Source: Nitrospira sp.
Lineage (GTDB): Bacteria; Nitrospirota; Nitrospiria; Nitrospirales; Nitrospiraceae
DNA: 64,000 nt
Assembly (NCBI GenBank): GCA_035968315.1
Contig: JAVYIN010000005.1
Location: forward strand, 868,001 to 932,000
Reading direction: 5' to 3'
A program made the position numbers and the translations under genes. A model generated the notes under the pieces. That model ran no database searches. It was not told the DNA's origin and was given only the letters and a program-made list of their open reading frames with translations. This document shows positions 17,048 through 27,466 of the stretch, piece by piece. Position 1 is the stretch's first letter; each line of letters opens with the position of its first letter.

Positions 17048-18465
17048 GCTTTTTTCTTCACCTGATGAATGGCATGTCCCTCAAGGTCTTCAATCGCTTC
17101 CTGAAATCCTTCCGCCAGCGTGGGATGCGCGTGAATCATGTGCGCCACCTGCGACATCGTCGCGCCAGTCTCCATCGCCAATGCCGCTTCATGAATAAGA
17201 TCGGCCGCATGAGCCCCGACAATATGTGCGCCCAGCAATCTGCCGCTCGCCGCATCCGCAATCACTTTGAACAACCCCGTGACATCACCGGTAGCCTGCG
17301 CCTTTCCCAGCGCCGCATACCGGAACCGCCCGACCTTGATCGCCTGCTCCGGATCGCGACCAGCCGCCTGGGCCTGCTCTCGCGCCTGCCGCTCGGTCAG
17401 CCCGACACGCCCCACTTCAGGCAACGTAAAGATGCCGGCCGGAATCACATCATACCGAATCGTCACCGGATGCCCCTGAATATTCTCAACCGCCACCTTC
17501 CCCTGCGCCGAGGCGACATGGGCCAGCATCGCCTTGCCCACCACATCGCCGATCGCATACACGCCAGGCACGTTGGTCTGCATATGGTCATCGACCAGAA
17601 TTTCTCCACGCCGCCCCAACGCAACTCCCGCGTGCTCCGCACCGATATCGCGCGACTGAAATCCGCGTCCGATCGACACCAGGAGCCTCTCCGCTTCGAG
17701 CGTGCTCCCGTCTTTCAGCGTGGCCCTCACCACGCCGTCTTGCACGGCCACCTGCTCGATCGTCGTGCCGGTGTTCACCTCGACCCCGCGTTTTTTCAGC
17801 TCCCGCGCCATGAGCACGGAAACCTCCTCGTCTTCCAATGGGAGAACCGCCGACTGCAGCTCCACCATCGTGACCTGTGTGCCCAACCCGCTAAACAGCG
17901 ACGCACACTCACATCCTTCCACCCCGGCGCCAAGAATGATCATTCTCGGCGGCGCAGCGTCCAAATCCAACGCCTGTTTGCTGGTAATGATGGTGGTGCC
18001 ATCGATTGGGAACTGCGCAAGCTGGGGCCATGACGACCCCGTCGCAATCACAATGGCGTCTGCCTCGACCTGCCGCTGTGACCCGTCGCTCGACGTCACG
18101 GCAATCGTGCGCGCATCGACCAGGCGGCCGCGGCCTTCCACCACGTCGATATTCCAGGCCTTGAACAGCGTCGCGATGCCCTTCACCAGCGTCGCCACCA
18201 CCTTGTTCTTGCGTGCCACCATGCGCGCCAGGTCATAGCGCGCAGGGCCTGGAAGGAGGATCCCCAGATCCTCCGCCTTCTTCAATTTGTCGCCGAGTTC
18301 AATAACGGAGAGGAGGGCTTTGCTGGGAATGCAGCCCCAATTCAAACACACACCGCCAAGCGCCTGCTGCTCGATGACCGTTACACGGGCGCCCAGCTGA
18401 GCCGCCCGAATGGCCGCTACATATCCGCCCGGCCCGGCGCCCAGAATCGCGATGTGTGTCGCCAT
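17044..18465 (-). CDS. lpdA: Dihydrolipoyl dehydrogenase
   Basis: This flavoprotein reoxidises dihydrolipoyl groups of the pyruvate/2-oxoglutarate dehydrogenases or the glycine cleavage system with NAD. The 473 residues include the FAD-binding GAGPGGYVAA start, the redox disulfide in GGVCLNWGCIPSK (Cys40 and Cys45) and the C-terminal HAHPTLAE active-site motif. It is nine bases downstream of gcvH, so glycine cleavage is its most direct partner here. Confidence 0.95.
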   Translation of the reverse strand: MATHIAILGAGPGGYVAAIRAAQLGARVTVIEQQALGGVCLNWGCIPSKALLSVIELGDKLKKAEDLGILLPGPARYDLARMVARKNKVVATLVKGIATLFKAWNIDVVEGRGRLVDARTIAVTSSDGSQRQVEADAIVIATGSSWPQLAQFPIDGTTIITSKQALDLDAAPPRMIILGAGVEGCECASLFSGLGTQVTMVELQSAVLPLEDEEVSVLMARELKKRGVEVNTGTTIEQVAVQDGVVRATLKDGSTLEAERLLVSIGRGFQSRDIGAEHAGVALGRRGEILVDDHMQTNVPGVYAIGDVVGKAMLAHVASAQGKVAVENIQGHPVTIRYDVIPAGIFTLPEVGRVGLTERQAREQAQAAGRDPEQAIKVGRFRYAALGKAQATGDVTGLFKVIADAASGRLLGAHIVGAHAADLIHEAALAMETGATMSQVAHMIHAHPTLAEGFQEAIEDLEGHAIHQVKKKA

Positions 18466-18473
18466 GGAAGAAT

Positions 18474-18860
18474 TTAATGTTTCTGGCTGGCCAGAAACGC
18501 TTCGTACTGGGCTGCGGTCATCAGCTGATCCACCTCGGCCGGTTTGGAGAGCTCGATCACGATAATCCAGCCCTTCCCGTACGGATCGCTGTTCACCACT
18601 TCCGGATGATCTTTCAACTCTGTATTGATCGTGGTCACCGTGCCACTGACCGGCGTATAGATGGTCGAGGTGGTCTTCGTCGATTCCACTTCACCGATCT
18701 GCTGCCCGGACGACACCACCGCCCCGACCTTCGGCATATCGATGAACACAATATCGCCAAGGGCATCCTGGGCAAAGTGACTGATGCCGACCGTCGCCTG
18801 TGTCCCGCTGAGACGCACCCACTCATGTTCTTTGTGATACCGCAAATCTGTCGGAATCAT
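18474..18860 (-). CDS. gcvH: Glycine cleavage system H protein
   Basis: This lipoyl carrier shuttles the aminomethyl group in glycine cleavage. The 128-residue protein has the barrel-sandwich fold, with the lipoylated lysine in VESTKTTSTIYTP (Lys62). It is paired with lpdA. No gcvT or gcvP lies in the window, so the rest of the system must be elsewhere, or the protein serves as a lipoate carrier. Confidence 0.95.
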   Translation of the reverse strand: MIPTDLRYHKEHEWVRLSGTQATVGISHFAQDALGDIVFIDMPKVGAVVSSGQQIGEVESTKTTSTIYTPVSGTVTTINTELKDHPEVVNSDPYGKGWIIVIELSKPAEVDQLMTAAQYEAFLASQKH

Positions 18861-18936
18861 AGGTTCCCCATGCTCGTCAATTACTCATAACTCAACCGGA
18901 ATGTGACCGGATCGTAGTGGGCCAGACCGGCCTTTG

Positions 18937-20370
18937 TCAAGGAAATCGGGCCGGTTCGGGCACGCGAACAAGCACGTTCCAATTCCCTTGCTCCGGCACG
19001 GTGGCCAGCGCCGTTCCGACCCATTGCGCGATTGAGAGCGACTCAGAGTCTGGCATGGCCACACTAAGCCACCATCGATCCGGCGCCCCTGCATGCTGAG
19101 CCAATGGCTCAGGAAGAGACAGGGTTCCTGCGCCCTCACTCCGAACCACAATGGCCCCTCCGGTCCGCTGGAGCAGTTCGGCCACGTCCTCGCCGTACTG
19201 TTCCAATCCCGCAAGCGGTCCGTTCACCGTCTCACGATGCACCTCGATCAGCAACCGCCCGGTCGGATTCATATCGCGAAGACGCGCTCTGATGCGCGCA
19301 ACAAACGCGGCATATCCGCGCGCCTTCCAACCGACCCATCGCCAGTACTGCGCCTCACGCTCCGCATCCCACCCACCTCCGCCTCCCCCCTCTCCGAGCA
19401 ATTGCTGGGGAGAGAGGGCCACACTAAACGCAGAGGCAAATAGCCGGTACGAGATCTCTGAATACTCTTTGGCAAAACCCTGGCTGTCCCGTGCCTGCAA
19501 GAACACACCATCACAACCGGTTTGAAGCAATACCTTCACCCGTTCCTCGATCGCCGCTTGGTAGTCCGGATGCAGGATATCTGGATGACGCAAAATTTCC
19601 GGACCACCGGCACTCCCGTTGGATAAGCCCTGCCCCCTCCCAACCGTCGCCGTTATCCACTCTGGACGGACCGGCAAGCCTCGCCCCTGATGGGGATCAA
19701 GAGATACCCATACAGCAAGACCAGCCACATGCGCCGCTTCCACCAGCGCCCGCAGACGGTCCGTTTCCTCTCCCGCTGTCCCATCGGACAGGGCCGGATC
19801 AATCAACAACGACGTCACGTCGGCCTTCAGCAGCGACTCCAACCACGGGATCCATAGCGGGACAGGAGGAACTTGGGAGAGAGAGACCCCTATCGTCATC
19901 TGCCGGCGAGGCGCCGCTTGAGGCACAGTCGGCACCTGACGCAGTTCGTCCAAACGGCGGAGTGCATGGGCGCGATACAACGGTTGCTGCGGATCCGCTC
20001 CTGCCTCACCAACAGCCAACGTGCGGTATTCCGCCATGGCCGCCCGATAGTCGCCCAGCTGCTCGTAGGAGCGCCCCAACCACCAGCGCGCTTCCGCCAT
20101 CCTCGGCGCGCCACGATCAGCGGAATCGACAAAGCGCCGGAAAAATAACAGGGCCGTGGGATACCGCTCCTGGACAAACGCCCGATAGGCCTCTCGGAGT
20201 AATTTCAGGTGAGCGTCGCGAGCGGGATCATTGTGCACCTCCTCCACCGAGGATCGTGCAGGAAGCGAAGGATGCACGCGTGGAGAACAGGCCAGCAAGA
20301 ACCCGAGGGACAGCGCCAACGCTATCCCTCGGATCAGGCCTTGTGTCTGAATGAAGGGCAAAGAACCCAT
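18937..20370 (-). CDS. Lipoprotein with TPR-like region and glycosidase-like domain
   Basis: The 477-residue protein has a lipobox FLLACSP (Cys28). A repeat-like helical region at about 45-140 (YRAFVQERYPTALLFFRRFV, WWLGRSYEQLGDYRAAM) resembles tetratricopeptide units. The second half looks like a TIM-barrel glycoside-hydrolase-like domain, with LLIDPAL, VWVSLDPHQGR and a CDGVFLQARD strand. This recalls the C-terminal domain of PgaB-type proteins, but the match is by eye and catalytic residues are not assigned. GGAGG precedes the ATG. A role in envelope polysaccharide processing is a guess. Confidence 0.65.
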   Translation of the reverse strand: MGSLPFIQTQGLIRGIALALSLGFLLACSPRVHPSLPARSSVEEVHNDPARDAHLKLLREAYRAFVQERYPTALLFFRRFVDSADRGAPRMAEARWWLGRSYEQLGDYRAAMAEYRTLAVGEAGADPQQPLYRAHALRRLDELRQVPTVPQAAPRRQMTIGVSLSQVPPVPLWIPWLESLLKADVTSLLIDPALSDGTAGEETDRLRALVEAAHVAGLAVWVSLDPHQGRGLPVRPEWITATVGRGQGLSNGSAGGPEILRHPDILHPDYQAAIEERVKVLLQTGCDGVFLQARDSQGFAKEYSEISYRLFASAFSVALSPQQLLGEGGGGGGWDAEREAQYWRWVGWKARGYAAFVARIRARLRDMNPTGRLLIEVHRETVNGPLAGLEQYGEDVAELLQRTGGAIVVRSEGAGTLSLPEPLAQHAGAPDRWWLSVAMPDSESLSIAQWVGTALATVPEQGNWNVLVRVPEPARFP

Positions 20371-20389
20371 CGCCCTCCGGGAGGCATGC

Positions 20390-20809
20390 TTAACCGAAGA
20401 TTTCCATGCCGGGGAAAAAGTAGCTCACTTCGAAGGCCGCCGTTTCAGGGGAATCCGATCCGTGCACCGCGTTGAACTCGATATTCGCCCCATGGGCCTT
20501 GCGAATCGTGCCCGCTTCAGCCTTGGCAGGATCCGTGGCACCCATCAGTTCCCGGTTTTTCTTGATGGCGTTCTCACCCTGCAACACGATCACGACCGCA
20601 GGACCGGACGACATAAAGGTGCAGAGGCTATCAAAAAACGGCCGCGCCTTGTGGACAGCATAGAATCCCTCCGCCACCGGCTTCGACATCTGCATCAACT
20701 TCATCGCCACCGGCTTCAACCCCGCCTGCTCATAGCGGTTGATGATATCCCCAATGGCATTCTTCTTCACCGCATCTGGCTTGATAATCGCTAATGTCCG
20801 TTCGCTCAT
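20390..20809 (-). CDS. ndk: Nucleoside diphosphate kinase
   Basis: Ndk equilibrates nucleoside tri- and diphosphates. The 139-residue protein has the active-site motif NAVHGSDS with the phosphorylated His116 and the typical start [12 protein letters not shown]. The length is normal. It lies 20 bases upstream of the lipoprotein gene at 18937-20370, probably in one transcript. Confidence 0.97.
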   Translation of the reverse strand: MSERTLAIIKPDAVKKNAIGDIINRYEQAGLKPVAMKLMQMSKPVAEGFYAVHKARPFFDSLCTFMSSGPAVVIVLQGENAIKKNRELMGATDPAKAEAGTIRKAHGANIEFNAVHGSDSPETAAFEVSYFFPGMEIFG

Positions 20810-20947
20810 TGTCGCTACGATTCCTCCACACAGTTAAAGGATAAATTCAACATCGTCGCCGCATTATAAGTGGCCAGGAAATAGCTTGCAACTGATAGAA
20901 ATGGCCGCTCCCATCCCGCAGATATCCTCGATGCGCTTCGATTCTGG

Positions 20948-21979
20948 TTAGAATGCGAACTGCCGAGCCAGCTCGCCCGGCTTAAAGACGCCCCGTTCAG
21001 TGATGATGCCGGTGATGAGTTCGGCGGGGGTCACGTCGAAGGCGGGATTGTAGACAGCGACCCCGGCTGGCGCGACAGGATGGCTGCCATGGATGGTGGT
21101 CACTTCGAGGGGGTTGCGCTGCTCGATGGGAATATCCGCTCCGGATTTCGTCTTGAGATCAATCGTCGAATAGGGAGCCGCGACATAGAAGGGAATTCCA
21201 TGCGCCTTGGCTAAGACGGCCACCGAGTACGTGCCGATCTTATTGGCCACATCCCCATTGGCAGCGATGCGGTCGGCACCGACGACGCACAACTGAATTT
21301 TCCCCTGGCGCATGAGCGAACCGGCCATGTTGTCCGTGATCAGGGTCACGGGAATCTTGTCCTGCATCAATTCCCACGCCGTCAGCCGCGCCCCCTGCAG
21401 GACCGGTCTGGTTTCATCGGCAATCACCTGAATCTTCTTCCCCTGCTCCCAGGCAGCCCGGATCACCCCAAGTGCCGTCCCATATCCCGCTGTCGCCAAC
21501 GCCCCGGCATTGCAATGGGTCAGGATGGTTTGCCCGTCTTTGATCAAGCCTGCACCGTGCTTCCCCATGGCTTTGCACAGGGCAATGTCCTCATCGAGAA
21601 TGGCTTGCGCTTCGGTGATCAGCGCGGCCTTGGCGAAGGCGATCGGCTGGGCAGCCAGTGACGCCAGCTTCTTCTTCATGCGATCGAGGGCCCAAAACAG
21701 ATTCACCGCTGTAGGCCTAGTCGCACCCAAATGGTCGCAAACAGCCTCAACGGCTTGAGAAAAGTGAGAGAAGTCTGCCGCCGAAACCGCCTGTGCCCCG
21801 AGCGCCACTCCGAGCGCCGCTGTGACTCCGATCGCAGGCGCGCCTCTGACCTTTAACTCACGAATCGCGTCGGCGACCGCCCGATAGTCCCGGCAATCGA
21901 GAAACTCAATCTGTTCCGGCAAGCGGCTTTGATCAAGCAGCCGAACAACGCCGTTTTTCCATTCAACAGTGGGAACCAT
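20948..21979 (-). CDS. mtnA: Methylthioribose-1-phosphate isomerase
   Basis: This enzyme isomerises 5-methylthioribose-1-phosphate to the ribulose form in methionine salvage. It is 343 residues long, with the family motifs [14 protein letters not shown] (catalytic Cys) and [18 protein letters not shown] (catalytic Asp). No other methionine-salvage gene is adjacent. Confidence 0.95.
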   Translation of the reverse strand: MVPTVEWKNGVVRLLDQSRLPEQIEFLDCRDYRAVADAIRELKVRGAPAIGVTAALGVALGAQAVSAADFSHFSQAVEAVCDHLGATRPTAVNLFWALDRMKKKLASLAAQPIAFAKAALITEAQAILDEDIALCKAMGKHGAGLIKDGQTILTHCNAGALATAGYGTALGVIRAAWEQGKKIQVIADETRPVLQGARLTAWELMQDKIPVTLITDNMAGSLMRQGKIQLCVVGADRIAANGDVANKIGTYSVAVLAKAHGIPFYVAAPYSTIDLKTKSGADIPIEQRNPLEVTTIHGSHPVAPAGVAVYNPAFDVTPAELITGIITERGVFKPGELARQFAF

Positions 21980-22075
21980 GGTGACCTTGTACCGAGATTG
22001 ACACAGAAGTGCAAGACGTGAGGAACCTCATCCGAACCGAGGGGGTCGAACCGGATTTCGTGCGCGATCCGCGAA

Positions 22076-22270
22076 TTACGCCCGCGCAACTCGCTTCTTG
22101 GGTGGGACAACCTGCAGCACCGGAGGCTGGGCCGGAGCATGTTTGGGCAGTTCCCGCTCAAGCATTGCGCGGATAAATCCACTGGCTGTGTAGCCCTGTT
22201 GCCTGAGAGCATCCAGCTGCTGTTTCAGCTCTTCCGGAAGTTGGATGACGATGCGAACGAGATTGGCCAT
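22076..22270 (-). CDS. Small ribbon-helix-helix protein
   Basis: The 64-residue protein begins with a strand RIVIQLPEEL followed by two helices (QLDALRQQGYTASGFIRAML), as in CopG/Arc DNA-binding domains, and ends in a basic tail KKRVARA. It could be a regulator or an orphan antitoxin. No toxin gene is next to it. The 235 bases upstream (22271-22506) hold no gene that I can support. Confidence 0.7.
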   Translation of the reverse strand: MANLVRIVIQLPEELKQQLDALRQQGYTASGFIRAMLERELPKHAPAQPPVLQVVPPKKRVARA

Positions 22271-22506
22271 GATGTGCCACTCCTCCAGTATTCAATCCCT
22301 AGAGAGTGATTGATGTGCACAGGCTATGCCCTGCACAGGCCATAGCCAGCCGACAGCAATGGTGAGGAAACACACACACTTAGGCGTGAGAACCGCCGCC
22401 GCAGAATGAAAGCTGGACAAACTTTGCCACAAGCCTTTCACCACTGTACAGAAAACCCATTTCCAACATTCCATTAGTTAGGGACACAATCTTATTGGCG
22501 CACACG

Positions 22507-25032
22507 CTACGCCCCGCTCCACTGAGACCAGAGCCGCTGCCAATTCTCCCATTCACTTTGCCACACATGGCGTCCCGGATTGGCAGGGCGCAGCCTCATA
22601 TCACTCGTGCGCTGCACATGAACCGCAGATGATGAAACCCGTCCGGTCACCACCACCGCGCCATCGACATCTGTGCGAAAGATCTCGCTCCCTTCCCCCG
22701 CATAGGCGTCGAGCACAGCTTGAACCGGATGGCCATAGGCATTGTGCCGGCCGACCGAAATCACGGCATGGCGCGGATGAACGCGCCTCACCCAGGCTTG
22801 ATCCAGCGAACTTCGGCCGCCATGATGCGGGACCTTGAGCACCGTCACCGGAGCCTGCCCTTCTGCCGCCAAACGGCGAATCCCCGCCGCCTCGACATCC
22901 GCCGCAAACAACACCGCATGGGCTCCACACTCAAGCTGAGTAACAATTGATTCATTGTTCAGCTGCGAACCGCTGAGCGGCAACGAGACCGGCTTTCCCA
23001 CATCCGCATCAAAGGGATTCATCACCGTGAGCCGGCACCCGCCGGAGGACACAATCTCCTGGCCACGGTGCGCTCGGCGATCGCGTACCGTCCGCTCCAG
23101 AACGGCTCGGCGAAGATCCTCAAACAGCGGCTCATGCCGCTCGACACCGGCATGCCAATATTCTTGAACCGCAAAATGGCGAAGAATCCAGGGCAAGCCC
23201 CCGACATGATCCAGCTGAGGATGCGTGGCAATGACTGCATCGAGGCGGCGAATGCCATGATTCCAGAGAAAAGGCCCGACGACTCCACGCCCGACATCGA
23301 AACGCTCATACTTGCCACCCCCGTCGATCAGGACGGCCTTTCCATCCGGCCATTCAATCACGGCACTGTCTCCCTGGCCGACATCCAGAAAGGTGACTCG
23401 CCACCGATCCCCATCAACGAAAGAACCCGCCTCCCAGCCCCACAGGCCTATCGAAGAACACAGCAACACCGCACCAACCAGACGCCAGCGGAGTCTGACT
23501 GAAATCCCCACTGCGATCAGGAGTCCGGCATACAACATTCCCATGACGAACACGGATGGCGCGGATACGCGCCAGTCGGCCGCGGACCATGAAGCGATCC
23601 CATGCAGCCCTCCCACCAGCCATTCGATCAGCCGTTGCTGCACCGTGGCGAGCGAGAGCCCGTCAAGCCCAAGCGCCACGGTCCAACCGGCCGTCAACAA
23701 GCCCAGCGGGACGACCACAAATCCCGTGACCGGCACCGCGATCATATTGGTCAGCACGCCGGCCCACGGAATTTGATTGAAATACCAGGCGACCAGCGGA
23801 GTCGTCACGATGGTGACCGCGAGGCTGAGGATCATCGCTTCATGCGCGGCTCGACGATACCGCTTCCACCTGGTGGCCTCTTGCTGATCCTCCTCAGCCG
23901 ATCGAGACGCATGCCAGTCCGCAACCCATACGATCGCCAGCACAGAGAGAAAGGACAACTGGAAGGAAATATCACCGATGGCGCGGGGATCGTGAAGGAC
24001 GATCACGACAGCAGCCCCAGCCAACGCGTGCGCAAGATGCCGTTCGGACCCGATCCAGACCGCCGCCAGTCCCGCGGTAATCATCATGGCCGCCCGCAAC
24101 GTGGCGATCTCTGCGCCTGCCAGCAGCGCATACAGCATCACTCCGGCCCACGTCACAAGAATGGCGCAGCGCGTGGGCGTCAGGCGTCTCGACAGAGCCA
24201 GCAACATCGGGGCCGGCAATTGCACCGCCATCTCCCTCACCAGGCCAAACAGGACGATCGCGATCAAACCCAGGTGCGACCCTGAGATCGATAGCAGATG
24301 CACGGTCCCCGTGATCATGAACCATTCCTGGACATCCTCCTGTAAATACCCCCGTTCCCCAATGATCATCCCCAGAAAAATCCCGAGCGCCGGCTGGCTC
24401 AGCGACCGGATCGCTGCGTCGCGAATCGCGCCCCGCCACCGATCGACCTCTCCCCATCCGGCCCACCACCAACTGCTCATCGCCGGTTCCAGTACCTGGA
24501 TCGCCTCAGGCCCCGTCACCGTGGCGACCGCCTCGACCCCTTGACGTTCCACATAGGACGCGTAATCGAAGCCCCTGGGGTTCAAGGACCCCGTCGGCGC
24601 TCGTAGCTTGGCGCGAAACGTAATCCGATCGCCATGCCATACCTCTCTTCCCGGGTCCCGCCAGGTCAGTCGAATCGTGTGCGGTACGGCAGGGGATTCC
24701 CGCGGGGACTCGGTTTTCACCAGTAGCGTGAGACGGTGCGGGGCATGCTGCACCGGGCCAATAATTCGCCCAGCCCGCAGATCGACAGGAGCCTCCTCGA
24801 ACGCGTGAAACGCCCCAGGTGGCGGCACGACCGACGCCCAATAGACGATCCCCAACAACAGGGCCGCATACCCCGTCGTCGCCCGCAAGGGATCCAGGCC
24901 GCCGGCCCGTTCGGCAATCCACAGGGCCGGAATCAACAGGCCTAGCAGCACACTAATCGTGACGGGAAAGAACGGAAGAAGAGATCCGAGCGCGAGACCG
25001 GCAAGAAAGACCGCAGAGAGGGACGGCAGCAT
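22507..25032 (-). CDS. comEC: DNA internalization/competence protein ComEC/Rec2
   Basis: This inner-membrane channel protein takes up single-stranded DNA. The 841-residue protein has N-terminal membrane segments, an OB-like region, the competence domain (LLSISGSHLGLIAIVLFGLV near 250) and a C-terminal metallo-beta-lactamase domain with VIATHPQLDHVGG. The full length is kept with no frameshift, so natural transformation may be functional together with the ComEA-like protein. Confidence 0.94.
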   Translation of the reverse strand: MLPSLSAVFLAGLALGSLLPFFPVTISVLLGLLIPALWIAERAGGLDPLRATTGYAALLLGIVYWASVVPPPGAFHAFEEAPVDLRAGRIIGPVQHAPHRLTLLVKTESPRESPAVPHTIRLTWRDPGREVWHGDRITFRAKLRAPTGSLNPRGFDYASYVERQGVEAVATVTGPEAIQVLEPAMSSWWWAGWGEVDRWRGAIRDAAIRSLSQPALGIFLGMIIGERGYLQEDVQEWFMITGTVHLLSISGSHLGLIAIVLFGLVREMAVQLPAPMLLALSRRLTPTRCAILVTWAGVMLYALLAGAEIATLRAAMMITAGLAAVWIGSERHLAHALAGAAVVIVLHDPRAIGDISFQLSFLSVLAIVWVADWHASRSAEEDQQEATRWKRYRRAAHEAMILSLAVTIVTTPLVAWYFNQIPWAGVLTNMIAVPVTGFVVVPLGLLTAGWTVALGLDGLSLATVQQRLIEWLVGGLHGIASWSAADWRVSAPSVFVMGMLYAGLLIAVGISVRLRWRLVGAVLLCSSIGLWGWEAGSFVDGDRWRVTFLDVGQGDSAVIEWPDGKAVLIDGGGKYERFDVGRGVVGPFLWNHGIRRLDAVIATHPQLDHVGGLPWILRHFAVQEYWHAGVERHEPLFEDLRRAVLERTVRDRRAHRGQEIVSSGGCRLTVMNPFDADVGKPVSLPLSGSQLNNESIVTQLECGAHAVLFAADVEAAGIRRLAAEGQAPVTVLKVPHHGGRSSLDQAWVRRVHPRHAVISVGRHNAYGHPVQAVLDAYAGEGSEIFRTDVDGAVVVTGRVSSSAVHVQRTSDMRLRPANPGRHVWQSEWENWQRLWSQWSGA

Positions 25033-25062
25033 GAGCCTTCCCGTAGCAAGAAGACAGGAGCG

Positions 25063-26412
25063 TCAGCAGAGATGTTTGCGCACGAGACGGGCGAGATCCT
25101 CCGCCACTTCCTTAATCTCGGCATCCCGTTCACCCTCGACCATGATGCGAAGCAGCGGCTCAGTCCCTGAATAGCGCACCACAATGCGGCCACTCCCATT
25201 CAGCCGGCGCTCGTTGTCCCGGATCGCCCGGTCGATATCCGGCACCGACTCCAGATTGGGTTTCTGCTTGACGGTCACATTGAGCAGAATCTGAGGAACC
25301 GCCGACATCGCCGACGCCAGCTCCGACAGCGGCTTGCCCGTCCGCTTCATCAGAGAAATCATTTGCAGCGCCGAAATCAGCCCGTCACCGGTCGTATTGT
25401 GGTCCAAGAAAATAAAGTGGCCCGATTGCTCGCCGCCAAAATTATACCCATCCGCCAGCATCCGCTCGAGCAGATAGCGGTCCCCCACCGGCGTCCTAAG
25501 CAGCGTGATGCCGGCTTTCGCCATCGACAACTCCAGTCCGAAGTTGCTCATGACGGTCCCGACCATGGTCTGCTTGGCCAAGAGCCCGTTGCGGTGCAGG
25601 TCGAGCCCCAAGGCGGCCATCACATGGTCGCCATCGATGATCCGCCCTTGCTCGGACACAAAAATCGCCCGGTCGGCATCGCCATCCAGCGCAATCCCGA
25701 TATCCGCCTGATGGTGGCGCACCGCCTCCTGCAACCGTTCCGGATGCACCGCGCCGCACCCGGCATTGATGTTCATGCCGTTCGGCTCATTCCCGATGAC
25801 CTCGACCTTGGCTCCAAGCTCGCGCAAGACCTTTGGCGCCAGCTTGTACGCGGCCCCGTTCGCGCAATCGACCACCAGCTTGATGCCTTGAAAATCGAGG
25901 TCCTTCGGCAGCGACCGTTTGGCGAACTCGATGTAGCGCCCCTCCGCATCGTCGATGCGAAAGGCCTTGCCGATCAGATCGGCCGTCGGACGGAGGTGGC
26001 TGATCTCATTGGAGACGATCAATTCCTCAATGCGCGCCTCCATCTCATCAGGCAGCTTGAACCCATCCTTGGAGAAGAATTTAATGCCGTTGTCCTGATA
26101 GGCATTGTGCGAGGCGGAGATGACCACTCCCGCGTCCGCGCGCAAGCTTCTGGTCAGAAAGGCAATGGCCGGCGTGGGCATGGGGCCGACCAGCAGCACA
26201 TCGACACCCATCGAGCAGATCCCCGCCGTCAGCGCCGACTCCAGCATATACCCAGAAATTCTGGTGTCCTTCCCGATGATGATTTGATGGCGGCCGGCGC
26301 GGCGCATAAACAAATGGGCCGCGGCCCGCCCCAACTGCATCGCCATCTCGCTGGTCATCGGCTCAAGATTGGCGACCCCGCGGACACCGTCGGTTCCAAA
26401 TAATTTACGCAT
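25063..26412 (-). CDS. glmM: Phosphoglucosamine mutase
   Basis: GlmM converts glucosamine-6-phosphate to glucosamine-1-phosphate for peptidoglycan and lipopolysaccharide precursors. The 449-residue protein starts [12 protein letters not shown]. Its phosphoserine loop [14 protein letters not shown] has the catalytic Ser at 101, the metal loop is DGDADR, and the C-terminal phosphate site [10 protein letters not shown]. It overlaps folP by eight bases, a common glmM-folP pairing. Confidence 0.97.
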   Translation of the reverse strand: MRKLFGTDGVRGVANLEPMTSEMAMQLGRAAAHLFMRRAGRHQIIIGKDTRISGYMLESALTAGICSMGVDVLLVGPMPTPAIAFLTRSLRADAGVVISASHNAYQDNGIKFFSKDGFKLPDEMEARIEELIVSNEISHLRPTADLIGKAFRIDDAEGRYIEFAKRSLPKDLDFQGIKLVVDCANGAAYKLAPKVLRELGAKVEVIGNEPNGMNINAGCGAVHPERLQEAVRHHQADIGIALDGDADRAIFVSEQGRIIDGDHVMAALGLDLHRNGLLAKQTMVGTVMSNFGLELSMAKAGITLLRTPVGDRYLLERMLADGYNFGGEQSGHFIFLDHNTTGDGLISALQMISLMKRTGKPLSELASAMSAVPQILLNVTVKQKPNLESVPDIDRAIRDNERRLNGSGRIVVRYSGTEPLLRIMVEGERDAEIKEVAEDLARLVRKHLC

Positions 26413-27289
26413 AGTCTTCCTGTCTCAATGGGGCCGCCGATGCCTTCAGCGCAGCGGCCACCTTCACGACGTCCAACATTTCCGCCACATCATGCACCCG
26501 GAGAATAGCCGCGCCTCGATCCACGGCCAAGGCCACAGCCGCGGCGGTTCCCCACATTCGCTCCTGCACAGGACGGTCCAGTATCTTTCCGAGAAACGCT
26601 TTGCGCGACAGCCCGACGAGAATCGGGAGGTTCAACGCGCTGAATACCGACAACCGATTAAGTAATTCCACATTATGTTCCTGCAGCTTACCAAATCCAA
26701 TACCCGGATCAAGCACGATCTGGCTTTTGGAAATGCCGGCCTGCTCGGCGGCAATGAGCCGCTCTTTAAAAAATGCGCACACCTCCGTCGCCACATCCTC
26801 ATACTGCGGCGCCTGCTGCATGCCCTCCGGCATCCCCTGCATATGCATCAGCACCAGGCCGGCCTCCGTCCGGGCGACAATGGATGCCATCTCCGGATCG
26901 AACCGCAAGCCCGACACATCGTTCACAATCGACGCACCCGCGTCGATTGCCGCCTGGGCGACCCGCGCCTTCATCGTATCGACTGAAATGGGAATCGCAA
27001 CCCGTTTGGCCAGACTCGCAACCAGAGGAACGATCCGCTTCAGCTCCACCTCAACATCGACGGGAGAAGCACCGGGCCTCGTAGACTCCGCTCCGAGATC
27101 GACAATATCCGCGCCCTGCTCGGCCAGATCCATCGCGTGGGCCAAGGCTTTTTCCGGATCGAGAAACTGTCCGCCATCGGAAAAGGAGTCCGGCGTCACA
27201 TTGACAATCCCCATAATGAGAGGGCGCGCGCCGATGTGCATGTGCCGTCCTCTCGCCAGCCACACATGGCCTTCCACGATGTTCTCCAT
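26405..27289 (-). CDS. folP: Dihydropteroate synthase
   Basis: FolP joins p-aminobenzoate to hydroxymethyl-dihydropterin diphosphate in folate synthesis. The 294-residue protein has [29 protein letters not shown] and the C-terminal RVHDVAE motifs of the family. It precedes glmM in the same transcript and lies downstream of ftsH, the usual order ftsH-folP-glmM. Confidence 0.96.
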   Translation of the reverse strand: MENIVEGHVWLARGRHMHIGARPLIMGIVNVTPDSFSDGGQFLDPEKALAHAMDLAEQGADIVDLGAESTRPGASPVDVEVELKRIVPLVASLAKRVAIPISVDTMKARVAQAAIDAGASIVNDVSGLRFDPEMASIVARTEAGLVLMHMQGMPEGMQQAPQYEDVATEVCAFFKERLIAAEQAGISKSQIVLDPGIGFGKLQEHNVELLNRLSVFSALNLPILVGLSRKAFLGKILDRPVQERMWGTAAAVALAVDRGAAILRVHDVAEMLDVVKVAAALKASAAPLRQEDYA

Positions 27290-27411
27290 TCAATGCCTGA
27301 CGCCGGTAAATTTGGTTGAGTCTATCCTGAGCAACGCTGCGCCTAGTCAGAGTCCCTGACACAGGAGAAGACCCCAAGAGATCTTCCGCTTGATACTGGA
27401 TCACACGGTAC

Positions 27412-27453
27412 GGTCACCGCGCTTCAGGTGCCCACCGGTGAAGCGCGGCGACC
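27412..27453 (-). terminator. Strong hairpin between ftsH and folP
   Basis: GGTC-CCGCGCTTCA pairs with TGAAGCGCGG-GACC (about 14 pairs, one mismatch) around a 12-base loop, 13 bases after the ftsH stop. There is no T-run, so it may be a weak or Rho-dependent terminator or an mRNA-stabilising structure that partly separates ftsH from folP-glmM. Confidence 0.45.
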
Positions 27454-27466
27454 ATTGAGAGAGCAC

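Noticed and set aside
22292-22568. Small minus-strand frames between comEC and the ribbon-helix-helix gene
   Set aside because: They have no ribosome site or recognisable motif. One overlaps the end of comEC.
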